From contig VEMX01000019.1 in the NCBI GenBank assembly GCA_009711805.1, positions 1 to 64,000 of the forward strand: 64,000 nt of DNA. Reading direction: 5' to 3'. The DNA is from Balneolaceae bacterium. Lineage in GTDB: Bacteria; Bacteroidota; Rhodothermia; Balneolales; Balneolaceae. The notes under the pieces are model-generated. The model was given only the letters and a program-made list of their open reading frames with translations. It did not search any database and was not told the DNA's origin. This document shows positions 8,573-17,376 of the stretch, in pieces (position 1 is the stretch's first letter; every line of letters begins with the position of its first letter). The translations under genes were made by a program, and so were the position numbers.

Positions 8573-9148
8573 ATGAGTCTTACCAATACCTTTGCAGATT
8601 TTGTACACCACCTCTCTCCTCTTGAGGATGAACTGAAAAAGAGCCTTCAGAACCAGGTCGGCCATCTTCACCTTCAGCCGGGAGATCACTTTATTGAAGC
8701 CGGGCGAAATTGCACCAGCATAGCCTATATAAAGAAAGGACTGTTCCGCTATTATTACCTCAGTGATGACGGTAAAGAATACACTAAAGGTTTTTTTGAT
8801 CAAAACTCAATCCTTATAGCCTACGATGCTATTCTCGAAGACCGCCCCTCCTATTATACCATTGAGGCTCTTGAACCATCACATCTGGAAATTATAGACT
8901 ATAACAAGTTTATTAAGCTGCTTTCAACTAAAGCGTCTTTCCAAAACTTTATCATTACTATGCTGCAAAAGGGATACTTGGCCAAAGTGAAGCGGGAACG
9001 GGAATTCCTGCTGTTTGATGCCGAAGAACGCTACCGTTCTTTTCTCAAGCAATATCCAGGACTTGATTCAAGAATTAAGCAACATATCATTGCTTCTTAC
9101 CTGGGCATCACCCCCGAGTCGTTGAGCCGCATCAGAAAAAATTTGTAA
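8573..9148 (+). CDS. Crp/Fnr-family transcriptional regulator
   Basis: This 191-residue protein has the Crp/Fnr layout. An N-terminal cyclic-nucleotide-binding-like beta-roll (about residues 25-115) carries the LQPGDHFIEAGR turn and GLFRYYYLSDDGKEYTKGFF. A long dimer helix follows, then a C-terminal helix-turn-helix (about 163-190, ending in IASYLGITPESLSRIRKNL). The phosphate-binding residues of true cAMP receptors are not evident, so it probably senses another signal. This short form, close to 190 residues, is the common Bacteroidota subgroup often found beside SDR or oxidoreductase genes. Here an SDR gene follows 279 bp downstream, and the pair is bracketed by the DnaA-box repeats. The start at 8573 gives the full beta-roll. 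Confidence 0.9.
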   Translation: MSLTNTFADFVHHLSPLEDELKKSLQNQVGHLHLQPGDHFIEAGRNCTSIAYIKKGLFRYYYLSDDGKEYTKGFFDQNSILIAYDAILEDRPSYYTIEALEPSHLEIIDYNKFIKLLSTKASFQNFIITMLQKGYLAKVKREREFLLFDAEERYRSFLKQYPGLDSRIKQHIIASYLGITPESLSRIRKNL

Positions 9149-9427
9149 TGCGTTTCTGTGAATGAATCTTTCTATGGAAAACGATACATGAATAGCTTTT
9201 AAAAAACTATGCAATACGCAGAGAAAGGAATTTTTACATCTCGGCGTGCTGCATTCGATTTTTAGCTCCATTTTCGGGCATCTTTGTTCACTCTTTATTT
9301 AGTGGCTTAATGACAAATGACCCACCCTCTCACTCAATAATAACTTACCCTCATTAACACAGATCAATGACTTGCTGGCATTAACCGGCTATCATAAACC
9401 ATAACATATTCAACAAACACAATATTT

Positions 9428-10162
9428 ATGGTCTTAAGAAACAACACCATTTTGATTACAGGCGGCAGTTCCGGGCTTGGATTAGAGATGGCCCGGAAGT
9501 TCAGTACCCACAATAAAGTGCTTATTTGTGGCCGGAATATAGATAAGCTAAAACAGGCACAAGAAAAAATTCCGGGCATTCATATTTTTCAATGCGATCT
9601 TTCAGAAAGGGAAGAATGTCGAAAACTGGCCGGGTGGGTAAAAAGCAATCATCCCGAATGCAATGCTCTCATCAACAATGCAGCTATTGTGCACCAAACA
9701 AATTTCTATGAAGATGAACAGATTATTTCGAAAGCAGAAGATGAGCTCAATACCAATTTTTTAGCTCCGCTTCGGCTCATTAAGCTATTGATTCCCGTTA
9801 TTGAATCAAATCCATGCCCAGCTCTCATAAATATTACAACCGGATTGGTTTATGCTCCCAGGGCTCTATACCCTATCTATAATTCCTGCAAAGCAGCTCT
9901 GCATTCCTTTACACAAGTATTGCGAATCCAGCTCAGGGATCACCCCATCACTGTTATAGAGGTGTTTTTTCCGGTGGTAGATACTCCCTGGCACCAAGGC
10001 AATACCCCCGATATTGCCATTACTCCCAACGAGGCCGTTACGGAATTGATTAAAAAACTACATAAGGGGAAGGAAGAAATACGAATAGGAAAAGTGAAAT
10101 TACTTTACTTTCTCTCCAGGTTGGTTCCCCGTCTTGCACTGAAAATCATTAATAAAGTGTAA
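9428..10162 (+). CDS. Short-chain dehydrogenase/reductase (DltE-like)
   Basis: This is a cytosolic NAD(P)-dependent oxidoreductase of 244 residues. The Rossmann motif TGGSSGLG is at residues 11-18, the NNAA motif at 83-86, and the catalytic pair at Y151 and K155 in YNSCK. The usual catalytic serine position falls in NITTGL (about 135-140), where Thr replaces Ser; Thr often substitutes there. Overall it looks most like proteins annotated as DltE-type SDRs, whose substrate is unknown. The gene follows the Crp/Fnr regulator on the same strand and may be its target, which is inference. The DnaA-box element copy B begins 20 bp after the stop. Confidence 0.9.
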   Translation: MVLRNNTILITGGSSGLGLEMARKFSTHNKVLICGRNIDKLKQAQEKIPGIHIFQCDLSEREECRKLAGWVKSNHPECNALINNAAIVHQTNFYEDEQIISKAEDELNTNFLAPLRLIKLLIPVIESNPCPALINITTGLVYAPRALYPIYNSCKAALHSFTQVLRIQLRDHPITVIEVFFPVVDTPWHQGNTPDIAITPNEAVTELIKKLHKGKEEIRIGKVKLLYFLSRLVPRLALKIINKV

Positions 10163-10182
10163 GCCAGGTCGGGACAGGAAAA

Positions 10183-10412
10183 GTATAGACATAAAAAAAA
10201 TAGCCCGGATCACATCTGTATATTCATTCTGGTTGAACTCCCATGCAGTAAGGTCGCGGACTGTTGTTTCGACCTTGCCGTTAATCATACCGTAGTACTT
10301 TTAACGACTATGTTCACCCATTAATTAGCATAATTCCTGGGAGTGTGTCAACAAAAAAATGTATTACTTTTCCACAACTTTCCCACCTGTTTTCCACGAA
10401 GTTATCCACATT
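10183..10412. repeat. Dispersed ~225-bp element, copy B, with DnaA-box-like cluster
   Basis: This is a second copy of the element at 8261-8480, in the same orientation. The hairpin AAGGTCG/CGACCTT and the flanking core are intact. The four DnaA-box-like sites start at 10368, 10378, 10390 and 10402, with the same 10-12-12 bp spacing as copy A, and the last is the consensus TTATCCACA. Two short stretches between the conserved blocks differ completely between the copies, so the blocks seem to be under constraint. The rest of the gap to the symporter gene (10413-10545) shows no gene. Confidence 0.7.
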
Positions 10413-10545
10413 CAATGACTTAGAGTAATACAAAGGCATGCTCAAGATTTATATAAACAAAGAGTTATAAAAAAACACCCTCAGGTCATTTAAAACACCG
10501 TTTCCCGGCTACTCTTTATTAAGCGCAATTTCTGCTGTGCGTGAA

Positions 10546-12033
10546 TTACGATACTGTTTTGGGAGTAAGCTTTTTTCGGTAGAAATAAACCAATCCCAGG
10601 GCAAGCAGCCATTGTCCCACCACGGTAGCTACAGAATATGTACTTAAGGGGTTGAACCAAGTGTCGGGCGCGTACTCTGTTGCACTTAAGTACATCCACC
10701 AGCCCAGCAGGGTAACTACTTCTACCGGAACGATAAACTTGATGATAATCTCCCACCAGCTTCCAAGTTTAGTTTTGCTTTCTTCTGTATTCACCAGCTC
10801 TTCTCTGAACTTGGTGGTACCGTATTTTATTACGGCATAGGAAATCATAGCTCCTGATACCATCAAGCCCACACCCCACACAAAATCCTGATTAGCAAAA
10901 AAGGTGAGATTTAATGCCGAAGGTAAGCCAAATACAAAACCAGCTGCACAAATGCTGACTGTGGCTCTTCTTCGGTTTGCCCCCATATCTACAAACACTT
11001 TTACTGCAAGTTCAATCATCGAAATCAACGAACTAAAGGCTGCAAAGGTAAGCCCGAGGAAGAAAAGTATCGCAAAGATCCCCCCTCCCGTCATTGTGGC
11101 AAAAAGCTGAGGCATCCAAATAAAGGTTAAACCTGTGGAAGCAGGGCCTGAAGTCTTCATAATATCGAGAATCTCCGGATTGCTCATAGCAGGACTAAGT
11201 GTCCCAAAAACTGTTGAAAAAATGATTACAGCTGAAACCAGAGATACCATATTATTCCCAATTCCCGTCTGGAACGCACTAATAGTCACATCATCACTTT
11301 TACGCATATACGCTGCATAGGTCAGTATCAACCCCCAGGCGGCCCCGGTATCCCAGGCATTTTGCGTAAGAGCCTCCAGCCAGATTTCAGGATTTTTCAA
11401 AGTAGACCAATCGGGGGTAAATAGATATTCCACCCCAATTCCGCTTCCCTCAAGAGAAAGTGATTTCGCCAGGGAAACCAACAACACCAAAAGCAGCGAA
11501 GGAATGAGAACCTTATTAACCTTTTCAATAGCTGAGATGCCTTTTATGACCACAAAGCCACCCGCTACAATAATAAAGCCATGTGCTATACTTGGCCAGT
11601 TTGATCCCTGAAACCCTTCCCAAACTGCGTTTGCCTGCTGTAAGTCGGCCGGCAAAGAAGTGGTAATGGTTGTAATCAGGTAATACAAACACCAACCTGC
11701 CACTACGCTGTAATAAAACATGATGGCGGTAGCTACAAATCCAACAAAACCGCCAAGCCATCCTTTCTTTTCTCCAATAAGTTCAGCGAAAGAACCTACA
11801 ATTCCCTTACGGCCGTTTCTCCCCATCCCATATTCAGCAATAATGAGCGGTATAGACCAAAGTAACAAGAAACAAAGCCAGGCAAACAGGAAGGCACCGG
11901 CACCTTCCTGGCCTCCATTTTGAGCGGCAATTCGAGGAAACCGCCATATATTCCCTGTTCCAATTGCAATCCCAAGTACGCTCAGTATCAGTCCCAGTTT
12001 GGATGAAAAGCGTTCATTTGTTTTAGCTGCCAT
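10546..12033 (-). CDS. Sodium-dependent transporter, neurotransmitter:sodium symporter (SNF) family
   Basis: This inner-membrane protein of 495 residues has about 11-12 hydrophobic helices. The family hallmark is in helix 1, GTGNIWRFPRIAAQNGG at about residues 25-41, where the helix unwinds to bind Na+ and substrate. The next conserved stretch is IPLIIAEYGMGRNGRKG. Bacterial relatives such as LeuT, TnaT and MhsT carry amino acids, and the substrate here cannot be read from sequence. The length is typical. It is transcribed alone on the minus strand, with a 178-bp divergent region before the DUF2723 gene. The start is a Met right before the cytosolic N-terminal segment. Confidence 0.93.
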   Translation of the reverse strand: MAAKTNERFSSKLGLILSVLGIAIGTGNIWRFPRIAAQNGGQEGAGAFLFAWLCFLLLWSIPLIIAEYGMGRNGRKGIVGSFAELIGEKKGWLGGFVGFVATAIMFYYSVVAGWCLYYLITTITTSLPADLQQANAVWEGFQGSNWPSIAHGFIIVAGGFVVIKGISAIEKVNKVLIPSLLLVLLVSLAKSLSLEGSGIGVEYLFTPDWSTLKNPEIWLEALTQNAWDTGAAWGLILTYAAYMRKSDDVTISAFQTGIGNNMVSLVSAVIIFSTVFGTLSPAMSNPEILDIMKTSGPASTGLTFIWMPQLFATMTGGGIFAILFFLGLTFAAFSSLISMIELAVKVFVDMGANRRRATVSICAAGFVFGLPSALNLTFFANQDFVWGVGLMVSGAMISYAVIKYGTTKFREELVNTEESKTKLGSWWEIIIKFIVPVEVVTLLGWWMYLSATEYAPDTWFNPLSTYSVATVVGQWLLALGLVYFYRKKLTPKTVS

Positions 12034-12211
12034 GCAAATAAATATTATTTTAGAATACGATAAACCAAATCACGTTAACTGCGCGATAAGTTTAGTTATC
12101 TTATGTATCTTTATTTTGATTAGATTAAGGCTGTGCTTATAATTGCCAGCCAACTATAAAATGTTAATCACGAATATCCAAGAACTTTCTCAGTCGGTAT
12201 AAAAATATTAC

Positions 12212-15190
12212 ATGTTTTCAGATCATAAAACGACCAATAAGTATCTCGCTCTATTCACTTTTATTGTTTCACTGATTATATATACCCTCACACTTGCACC
12301 AACGGCAAGTTTTTGGGATGCAGGTGAATTTATAGCCGTAGCTAACGGTTTGCAAGTTAACCACCCGCCGGGAGCACCTTTTTATTCTTTACTGGGTAGA
12401 ATTTTTTCCATGTTTATGCCTATGGAATACATCGCGCTGAGTATCAATTTTATAAGTGCTCTTTCTTCGGCTCTATCTGTCATGCTTCTATACCTCATTA
12501 TAGTGAGGCTGGTACGTGAATGGAAAGGCAGTCCCGACTCCATGGATGTGATGGATAAAATTGGAATGTACGGAGGGGCATTGTTAGGAGCTCTTACTTT
12601 TGCGGTAACCGATACCTTCTGGTTCAGCGCCGTAGAAGCCGAAGTATATGCTCTCTCTATGTTTTTTACCGCTATTGTGGTATGGCTGGCTCTCAAATGG
12701 TCCGAGAATCATGACAAACCTTACAATGAGAAATGGCTAGTGTTAATTGCCTATATGTTTGGAATTGCTATAGGGGTTCACTTGCTCAACCTGCTGGCAC
12801 TATTCTTTGTAGCCCTTATTATCTACTTCAAAAAGAAAGAGTTTGAGTGGAAATCATTCCTGATGATGGGAAGTGTAGCTGTACTTTCATTTTTTATTGT
12901 TTATCCTTTTACCATTCAAACCTTGCCAAGCATTGCCAATGGAGTAGACGAAGGAACCTATGGGATGATTGGTCCTCTTACCTTCATTTTCCTGTTTATG
13001 ATTTTGATAGCCTGGGGTATCTATTATACCCACAAGAAAAAATACAGGCTGGCTAACATTGCTTTGATCTGCTACGCTATGATTATGATCGGCTTCTCGT
13101 CCTATTCGGTCATTATGATCCGCTCTATTGCAGATCCACCCATTGATGAAAATGACCCTGAAACGGTAGAAGCCTTTATCAGCTATCTGAAACGGGAGCA
13201 ATATGGTGCTACCCCTATCCTTAAAGGTAATAATTTTGATCCTGCTACCAACCGAATCAGCCGCAATAAGGAAGAGTATTTCCCGAGAAGATATTCGACA
13301 AATCCGCAGCATATAGACTTCTATTCCCGCTATGATTCTGACTGGAATTTCTTCTGGGATTACCAGGTAAACCATATGTATCTGCGGTATTTCAACTGGA
13401 ACTTTGTAGGGCGCGATGCTGATGTGCAGGATGCTGGATGGCAAGCTGGCTTTTCAGAAACCGAATATCCCAATAATGCGGCTCATAATTCCTATTTTTA
13501 CATCCCCCTGATACTGGGGCTTTTCGGAATGATCTTTCATTTCAGATCCGACTGGAAACGTGCATTTGCCGTATTGGCTTTATTCATAGTCACAGGCCTG
13601 GCCATTATAATATTCCTCAATCAAACACCTTACCAGCCCCGGGAGCGTGATTATGCCTATGTGGGCTCTTTCTTTGCCTTTTCAATATGGATAGGCTTAG
13701 GGGCCACAGGATTCATTGAGATGTTGAAAGAATACATGAACGAAAGTAAAATACTCGGTTTTGCTACCATCCTTTTATGCCTGATCGCATCCCCGGCATG
13801 GATGGGATATCAAAACTGGGACGATCACGACCGCAGCGACCGACACGTAGCCCCTGATTATGCCAAAAACCTGCTCAATTCGGTGGCCCCCAATGCTATA
13901 ATTTTCACGAATGGGGATAACGACACTTTCCCGCTTTGGTATGCACAGGAAGTTGAAGGTATTCGTACCGATGTACGCATTGTATGTTTAAGCTTGTTGA
14001 ACACCGATTGGTACATCAAACAGCTTCGGGATCAGTGGTCTCATGAATCGGCTCCCCTCCCTATTTCATTGTCGGATAGTGAGATAGACCGATTAACGGA
14101 GGGAATTACACAATGGAGGCCGCAAACCATAGAAATCCCCGTTAACAAAGAAATGCTAAGAAATGCATTTAGCGAAGACCGGGAATACAAGGAAGCCATA
14201 GGGGTAAAACCAGACACCTCTCTGCCCATCTTCAGATCCGGGGTAGACTACGAAATGCCCGTTGATTCTTTAGATGATACCGTATCATGGGAGTTTGAGG
14301 GACGCATGTATGGGCAGGATCAACAAGGCAATCCTATTCATATTCTGCAAACGCAAGACCGTGTCATCCTTGATATGCTGAAAACGAATGCATGGCTCCG
14401 CCCTATGTATTTTGCCAATACAGTATCCAGCCAAAGCCAGTTGGATCTTGAAAACTATTTCAGAACCGAAGGTAAAGCATACCGCATTGTACCCAAGAAA
14501 TTCAGCAATGACGGCAGCGGCACTCTGGATATTGATATTCACATAGATCGGCTGGAAAAGTTCAGCTTTACCGAATGGAATAAACCCGGGGTATATCTGG
14601 ATGAAAATATTCGAAGAATGCTCAGTAATTATCGATTCAACTTCATTCAACTGGCTGATAAGTACCTGGAACAAAATCAACCTGATAGTGCCGGCCACTG
14701 GCTGAAAACCGGTGAAGAGAAAATTCCATTCAGAAAAGATGAGCAGAATAATTCCATAAAATTGTATTATGCGATTAAGTATATACAAGCTGAGTTAGGC
14801 GATGAAGCTTTACGCTTAGCCCGTTCGGTGCACGATCAAGCAGTTACAAATATGGAATCCAGCTACTCTACCCTTCTGGATATTCAGTCGAAGTATGCAG
14901 CTCAAAAAGAAGAGATGGAGTTGGCACAAGCAAATGGGAATATTAGTGAACAACGCAGTTTACGATCAGCATTGAACAACCTGGCATCCAGGTACGAATC
15001 GGTTGCCCGTGCCATATCTCAAAGCAGACAATCTGTTATATTGATACAGTATATATTCTATAAAGCCGGCAAAACAGAAGCAGCTAATGAACTTGCAACC
15101 AAGATCGACTCTCTGCTGGGGCCGCAATTTCCAGCTATGCCCTCTTCACTTGAAGAAAGCGAAAAAGAAGTATCCAGATACGGATTATAA
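12212..15190 (+). CDS. DUF2723 / GT117-family membrane glycosyltransferase (TMEM260-like)
   Basis: This 992-residue protein begins with a multi-helix membrane domain of the GT-C type (about residues 12-560). It has the conserved first loop FWDAGEFIAVANGLQVNHPP, whose acidic residues match the DxxE-type catalytic loop of GT-C enzymes. Further family signatures are QTPYQPRERDYAY, near residue 470, and NGDNDTFPLWYAQEVEG, near residue 570. A soluble C-terminal region of about 420 residues ends in long helices. Homologues are annotated as protein O-mannosyltransferase-like, and a role in envelope glycosylation is likely but unproven here. It starts a same-strand run reaching 22207 and is 64 bp from the next gene. 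Confidence 0.9.
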   Translation: MFSDHKTTNKYLALFTFIVSLIIYTLTLAPTASFWDAGEFIAVANGLQVNHPPGAPFYSLLGRIFSMFMPMEYIALSINFISALSSALSVMLLYLIIVRLVREWKGSPDSMDVMDKIGMYGGALLGALTFAVTDTFWFSAVEAEVYALSMFFTAIVVWLALKWSENHDKPYNEKWLVLIAYMFGIAIGVHLLNLLALFFVALIIYFKKKEFEWKSFLMMGSVAVLSFFIVYPFTIQTLPSIANGVDEGTYGMIGPLTFIFLFMILIAWGIYYTHKKKYRLANIALICYAMIMIGFSSYSVIMIRSIADPPIDENDPETVEAFISYLKREQYGATPILKGNNFDPATNRISRNKEEYFPRRYSTNPQHIDFYSRYDSDWNFFWDYQVNHMYLRYFNWNFVGRDADVQDAGWQAGFSETEYPNNAAHNSYFYIPLILGLFGMIFHFRSDWKRAFAVLALFIVTGLAIIIFLNQTPYQPRERDYAYVGSFFAFSIWIGLGATGFIEMLKEYMNESKILGFATILLCLIASPAWMGYQNWDDHDRSDRHVAPDYAKNLLNSVAPNAIIFTNGDNDTFPLWYAQEVEGIRTDVRIVCLSLLNTDWYIKQLRDQWSHESAPLPISLSDSEIDRLTEGITQWRPQTIEIPVNKEMLRNAFSEDREYKEAIGVKPDTSLPIFRSGVDYEMPVDSLDDTVSWEFEGRMYGQDQQGNPIHILQTQDRVILDMLKTNAWLRPMYFANTVSSQSQLDLENYFRTEGKAYRIVPKKFSNDGSGTLDIDIHIDRLEKFSFTEWNKPGVYLDENIRRMLSNYRFNFIQLADKYLEQNQPDSAGHWLKTGEEKIPFRKDEQNNSIKLYYAIKYIQAELGDEALRLARSVHDQAVTNMESSYSTLLDIQSKYAAQKEEMELAQANGNISEQRSLRSALNNLASRYESVARAISQSRQSVILIQYIFYKAGKTEAANELATKIDSLLGPQFPAMPSSLEESEKEVSRYGL

Positions 15191-15254
15191 AAATCATTCT
15201 ATTTAAAGTTAGGTTAAGGTATCGTATATTTGGGTTCACAACCTCGAGGAAATT

Positions 15255-15701
15255 ATGATTCATCAATTTACTAAAGAGAATATCGACACCATCGGTAAGG
15301 TATTGGGAGCAACCCCTAAACCCTTGGGCAATGACGTATTTCGTTTCGAAGTTAAAAACGACGAAGAGCAGCGGAAATTAGCGCTTGAAATCCATTTGGG
15401 ACTGGATGTAAATGGAGAACCCATGAACATGGTTTCTGTTTACGCATACAGTACATTTTTGCAACTCCACAACTGTACGGCCTTTGTTGCCAGCGATATG
15501 CTTCAACAAGTTACGTTTTTCGGTAAATCAGGCTCTAAAACCTCAGGGCTTATTGTAGAAAAAGCCTCCGGATGTAGTTTATATGCAAATGTAGACGAAT
15601 CCATTATCGCAGGAGACTTTACTCAACTCCCTGAAGACCTTATGATGTGTGGCATTGCCCTGTCGCTGACAGAGTCAATGGACGACGACTTCAGTTTTTA
15701 A
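15255..15701 (+). CDS. Conserved-looking cytosolic protein, function unknown
   Basis: This 148-residue protein has no signal peptide or membrane segment. It has a mixed alpha/beta pattern, with regular strand segments (ALEIHLGLDVNGEPMNMVSV, SGLIVEKASGCSLYANVD) and an acidic C terminus (ESMDDDFSF). I do not recognise the family. It is only 10 bp upstream of the ybeY start and 64 bp after the DUF2723 gene, which suggests cotranscription with ybeY. Cys residues are spread (C57, C109, C132 approximately) without a metal-site pattern. The coding call is supported by tight packing in the operon. Confidence 0.75.
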   Translation: MIHQFTKENIDTIGKVLGATPKPLGNDVFRFEVKNDEEQRKLALEIHLGLDVNGEPMNMVSVYAYSTFLQLHNCTAFVASDMLQQVTFFGKSGSKTSGLIVEKASGCSLYANVDESIIAGDFTQLPEDLMMCGIALSLTESMDDDFSF

Positions 15702-15711
15702 TTGTATCAGT

Positions 15712-16155
15712 TTGGCTACACAGTCGCCCATACTTCAGCTTTTTAATGAAAGCGGAATTGATATACCAGTTCAGCAACGTCAGCTTGAAACCATACTAAA
15801 CTGGGTTTCTGAACAAGAAAAAGTTCTGTTCGAGATGCTGGAACTTGTTTATGTAACTGAAGAGAACATCATAAAAATTAACCGTGAGTTTCTGGACCGG
15901 GCGTATGTGACAGATATTATTTCTTTCCGATACGACGAAGACAAAACAAACGCCGCTATTGAAGGAACACTTTATTGTTGTGCTCCGCGTATACAAGAAC
16001 AGTCTGAAGAGTTTGCAGAATCGGAAGAACAAGAGTTTAAACGAATTTTTATTCATGGCCTGCTTCACTTGATTGGTTATGAAGATGGCTCAAAAGAGCA
16101 GAAAAAGAAGATGACCTCCCTAGAAAATAAATATTTAAAATTGGCTAAAAACTAA
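15712..16155 (+). CDS. ybeY: rRNA maturation endoribonuclease YbeY
   Basis: YbeY is a zinc-dependent single-strand RNase used in 16S rRNA 3' end processing and ribosome quality control. The 147-residue protein has the TDIISFRYDED motif (about 67-77) and the metal motif H115-G-L-L-H119-L-I-G-Y-E-D125. The third ligand is Asp where proteobacterial YbeY has His; as I recall, lineage relatives often carry a K/E-D pair here, so activity is still likely. No ATG is available at the 5' end. The TTG at 15712 gives the normal family start (PILQLFNESG). It sits in the 12-22 kb run, followed after 38 bp by the DUF445 gene. Confidence 0.93.
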   Translation: MATQSPILQLFNESGIDIPVQQRQLETILNWVSEQEKVLFEMLELVYVTEENIIKINREFLDRAYVTDIISFRYDEDKTNAAIEGTLYCCAPRIQEQSEEFAESEEQEFKRIFIHGLLHLIGYEDGSKEQKKKMTSLENKYLKLAKN

Positions 16156-16193
16156 TTGAGGTTTCTTCCGTACATAAGCTCAAAAATTTACGG

Positions 16194-17351
16194 ATGGAAA
16201 AACAAAAGGAAACGAATATCATCGTAAAGAGAAGCAAGCAATATGCTTCTCAGTTTTGGCGGCTTGTACGTGTTCAAATCGATAAGCAATCGAAAAAAGA
16301 TGAGCCTTTCATCGAGCGTTACATCCCTCCTAAAAAGGAAAGTAAACACAAATGGCTGCTCTCCCTTCTCTTTGTGGTGCCCTATGTGTTAATCGCCATT
16401 TTTGCGGGATCGTTTTTTTGGGATTTTGATGGGATTTCTAAGACCATCTTTGGGATTACCCTAAACTTTGAAGGCCTCCTTAGAATCTTGAGCATAAGTG
16501 GTTTGATAGGTTTTTTAACAAACTGGCTGGCTATTACCATGTTATTCCGTCCCACACATAAACGCCCCATTTTAGGACAGGGACTTATTCCGGCTCAAAA
16601 AGACCGTATAGCCTATCGACTGGCCCGGGCTGTCTCCGAAGACCTCATTAACCCAGAGATCATTAAAAGAAAAATTCATGAATCTCAGGCAATCAGTAAA
16701 TACCGGGAAAAAGCAACCGTCTATGTTAAGAATATCATTGATGAACCTGAATTTCGGACCGACCTTAAAACATTGGTCACCGGCTATGTAAATGAAATGA
16801 TAGCAGACCCCGAAATCAGGTCCAGGCTTGCCAAAACAGTGATTGAACATCTTGATCAAGCCATTGAAGAAAACTCTTTCGAAAAAGTGGCATTAAAAGC
16901 TTACAGCTTCTTAAAGGGGCAAGAAATGCAGCACCTGGTAGAAGATGCCCTCGAAAAACTTCCCGGCGGTATCGAAAAGGGTCTGGACAGAATGGATATT
17001 TATCTTGATAGCCTCCCGGAAAAACTCGAAGAACACAGCGAGATAATTGAAGAGGTTGTAACCTCTCTCCTCTACCGTTTAGTTAACCAATTGGATGTGC
17101 ATGCCCTGGTTGAAGATAACCTGAGGCAGTATGATGAAAAAAGATTGGAACAACTGATAAAAAATGCCAGCAACGATCAGTTACAATACATTCAGTATTT
17201 AGGAGCTGTATTAGGTACATTTGGAGGCTTTATAATCTGGGAGCCATTAGTTAGTTTAACATTATTGGGTTCCATATTGGGACTTACTTTACTCACAGAT
17301 CACCTCATTCATAAATCATCAACAGACTCTATACAGGGGAGAAACCCCTAA
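16194..17351 (+). CDS. DUF445 family membrane protein
   Basis: This 385-residue protein has a basic cytosolic N terminus of about 58 residues, a hydrophobic hairpin (about 59-120), the family core ISGLIGFLTNWLAITMLFRP followed by RPILGQGLIPAQKDRIA, a long helical, charged domain (about 150-320), and a C-terminal membrane segment pair (about 333-370). DUF445 proteins are inner-membrane proteins of unknown biochemical role, usually with this GFxTNWLA motif. The start at 16194 keeps the charged leader. It lies 38 bp after ybeY and 25 bp before the S8 peptidase, so probably in one transcript. The family call is secure; the function is not known. Confidence 0.9.
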   Translation: MEKQKETNIIVKRSKQYASQFWRLVRVQIDKQSKKDEPFIERYIPPKKESKHKWLLSLLFVVPYVLIAIFAGSFFWDFDGISKTIFGITLNFEGLLRILSISGLIGFLTNWLAITMLFRPTHKRPILGQGLIPAQKDRIAYRLARAVSEDLINPEIIKRKIHESQAISKYREKATVYVKNIIDEPEFRTDLKTLVTGYVNEMIADPEIRSRLAKTVIEHLDQAIEENSFEKVALKAYSFLKGQEMQHLVEDALEKLPGGIEKGLDRMDIYLDSLPEKLEEHSEIIEEVVTSLLYRLVNQLDVHALVEDNLRQYDEKRLEQLIKNASNDQLQYIQYLGAVLGTFGGFIIWEPLVSLTLLGSILGLTLLTDHLIHKSSTDSIQGRNP

Positions 17352-17376
17352 TAATAATCTATCTTTTGGGCATGTT

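Noticed and set aside
10237-10344. Long stem in element copy B (ACTCCCA with TGGGAGT)
   Set aside because: The pairing is not present in copy A, so it is not conserved structure.
8261-10412. Chromosome replication origin
   Set aside because: DnaA-box-like sites are present twice, but there is no dnaA, dnaN, gidA or parAB-type neighbour, and no clear AT-rich unwinding region with strand-skew evidence available.
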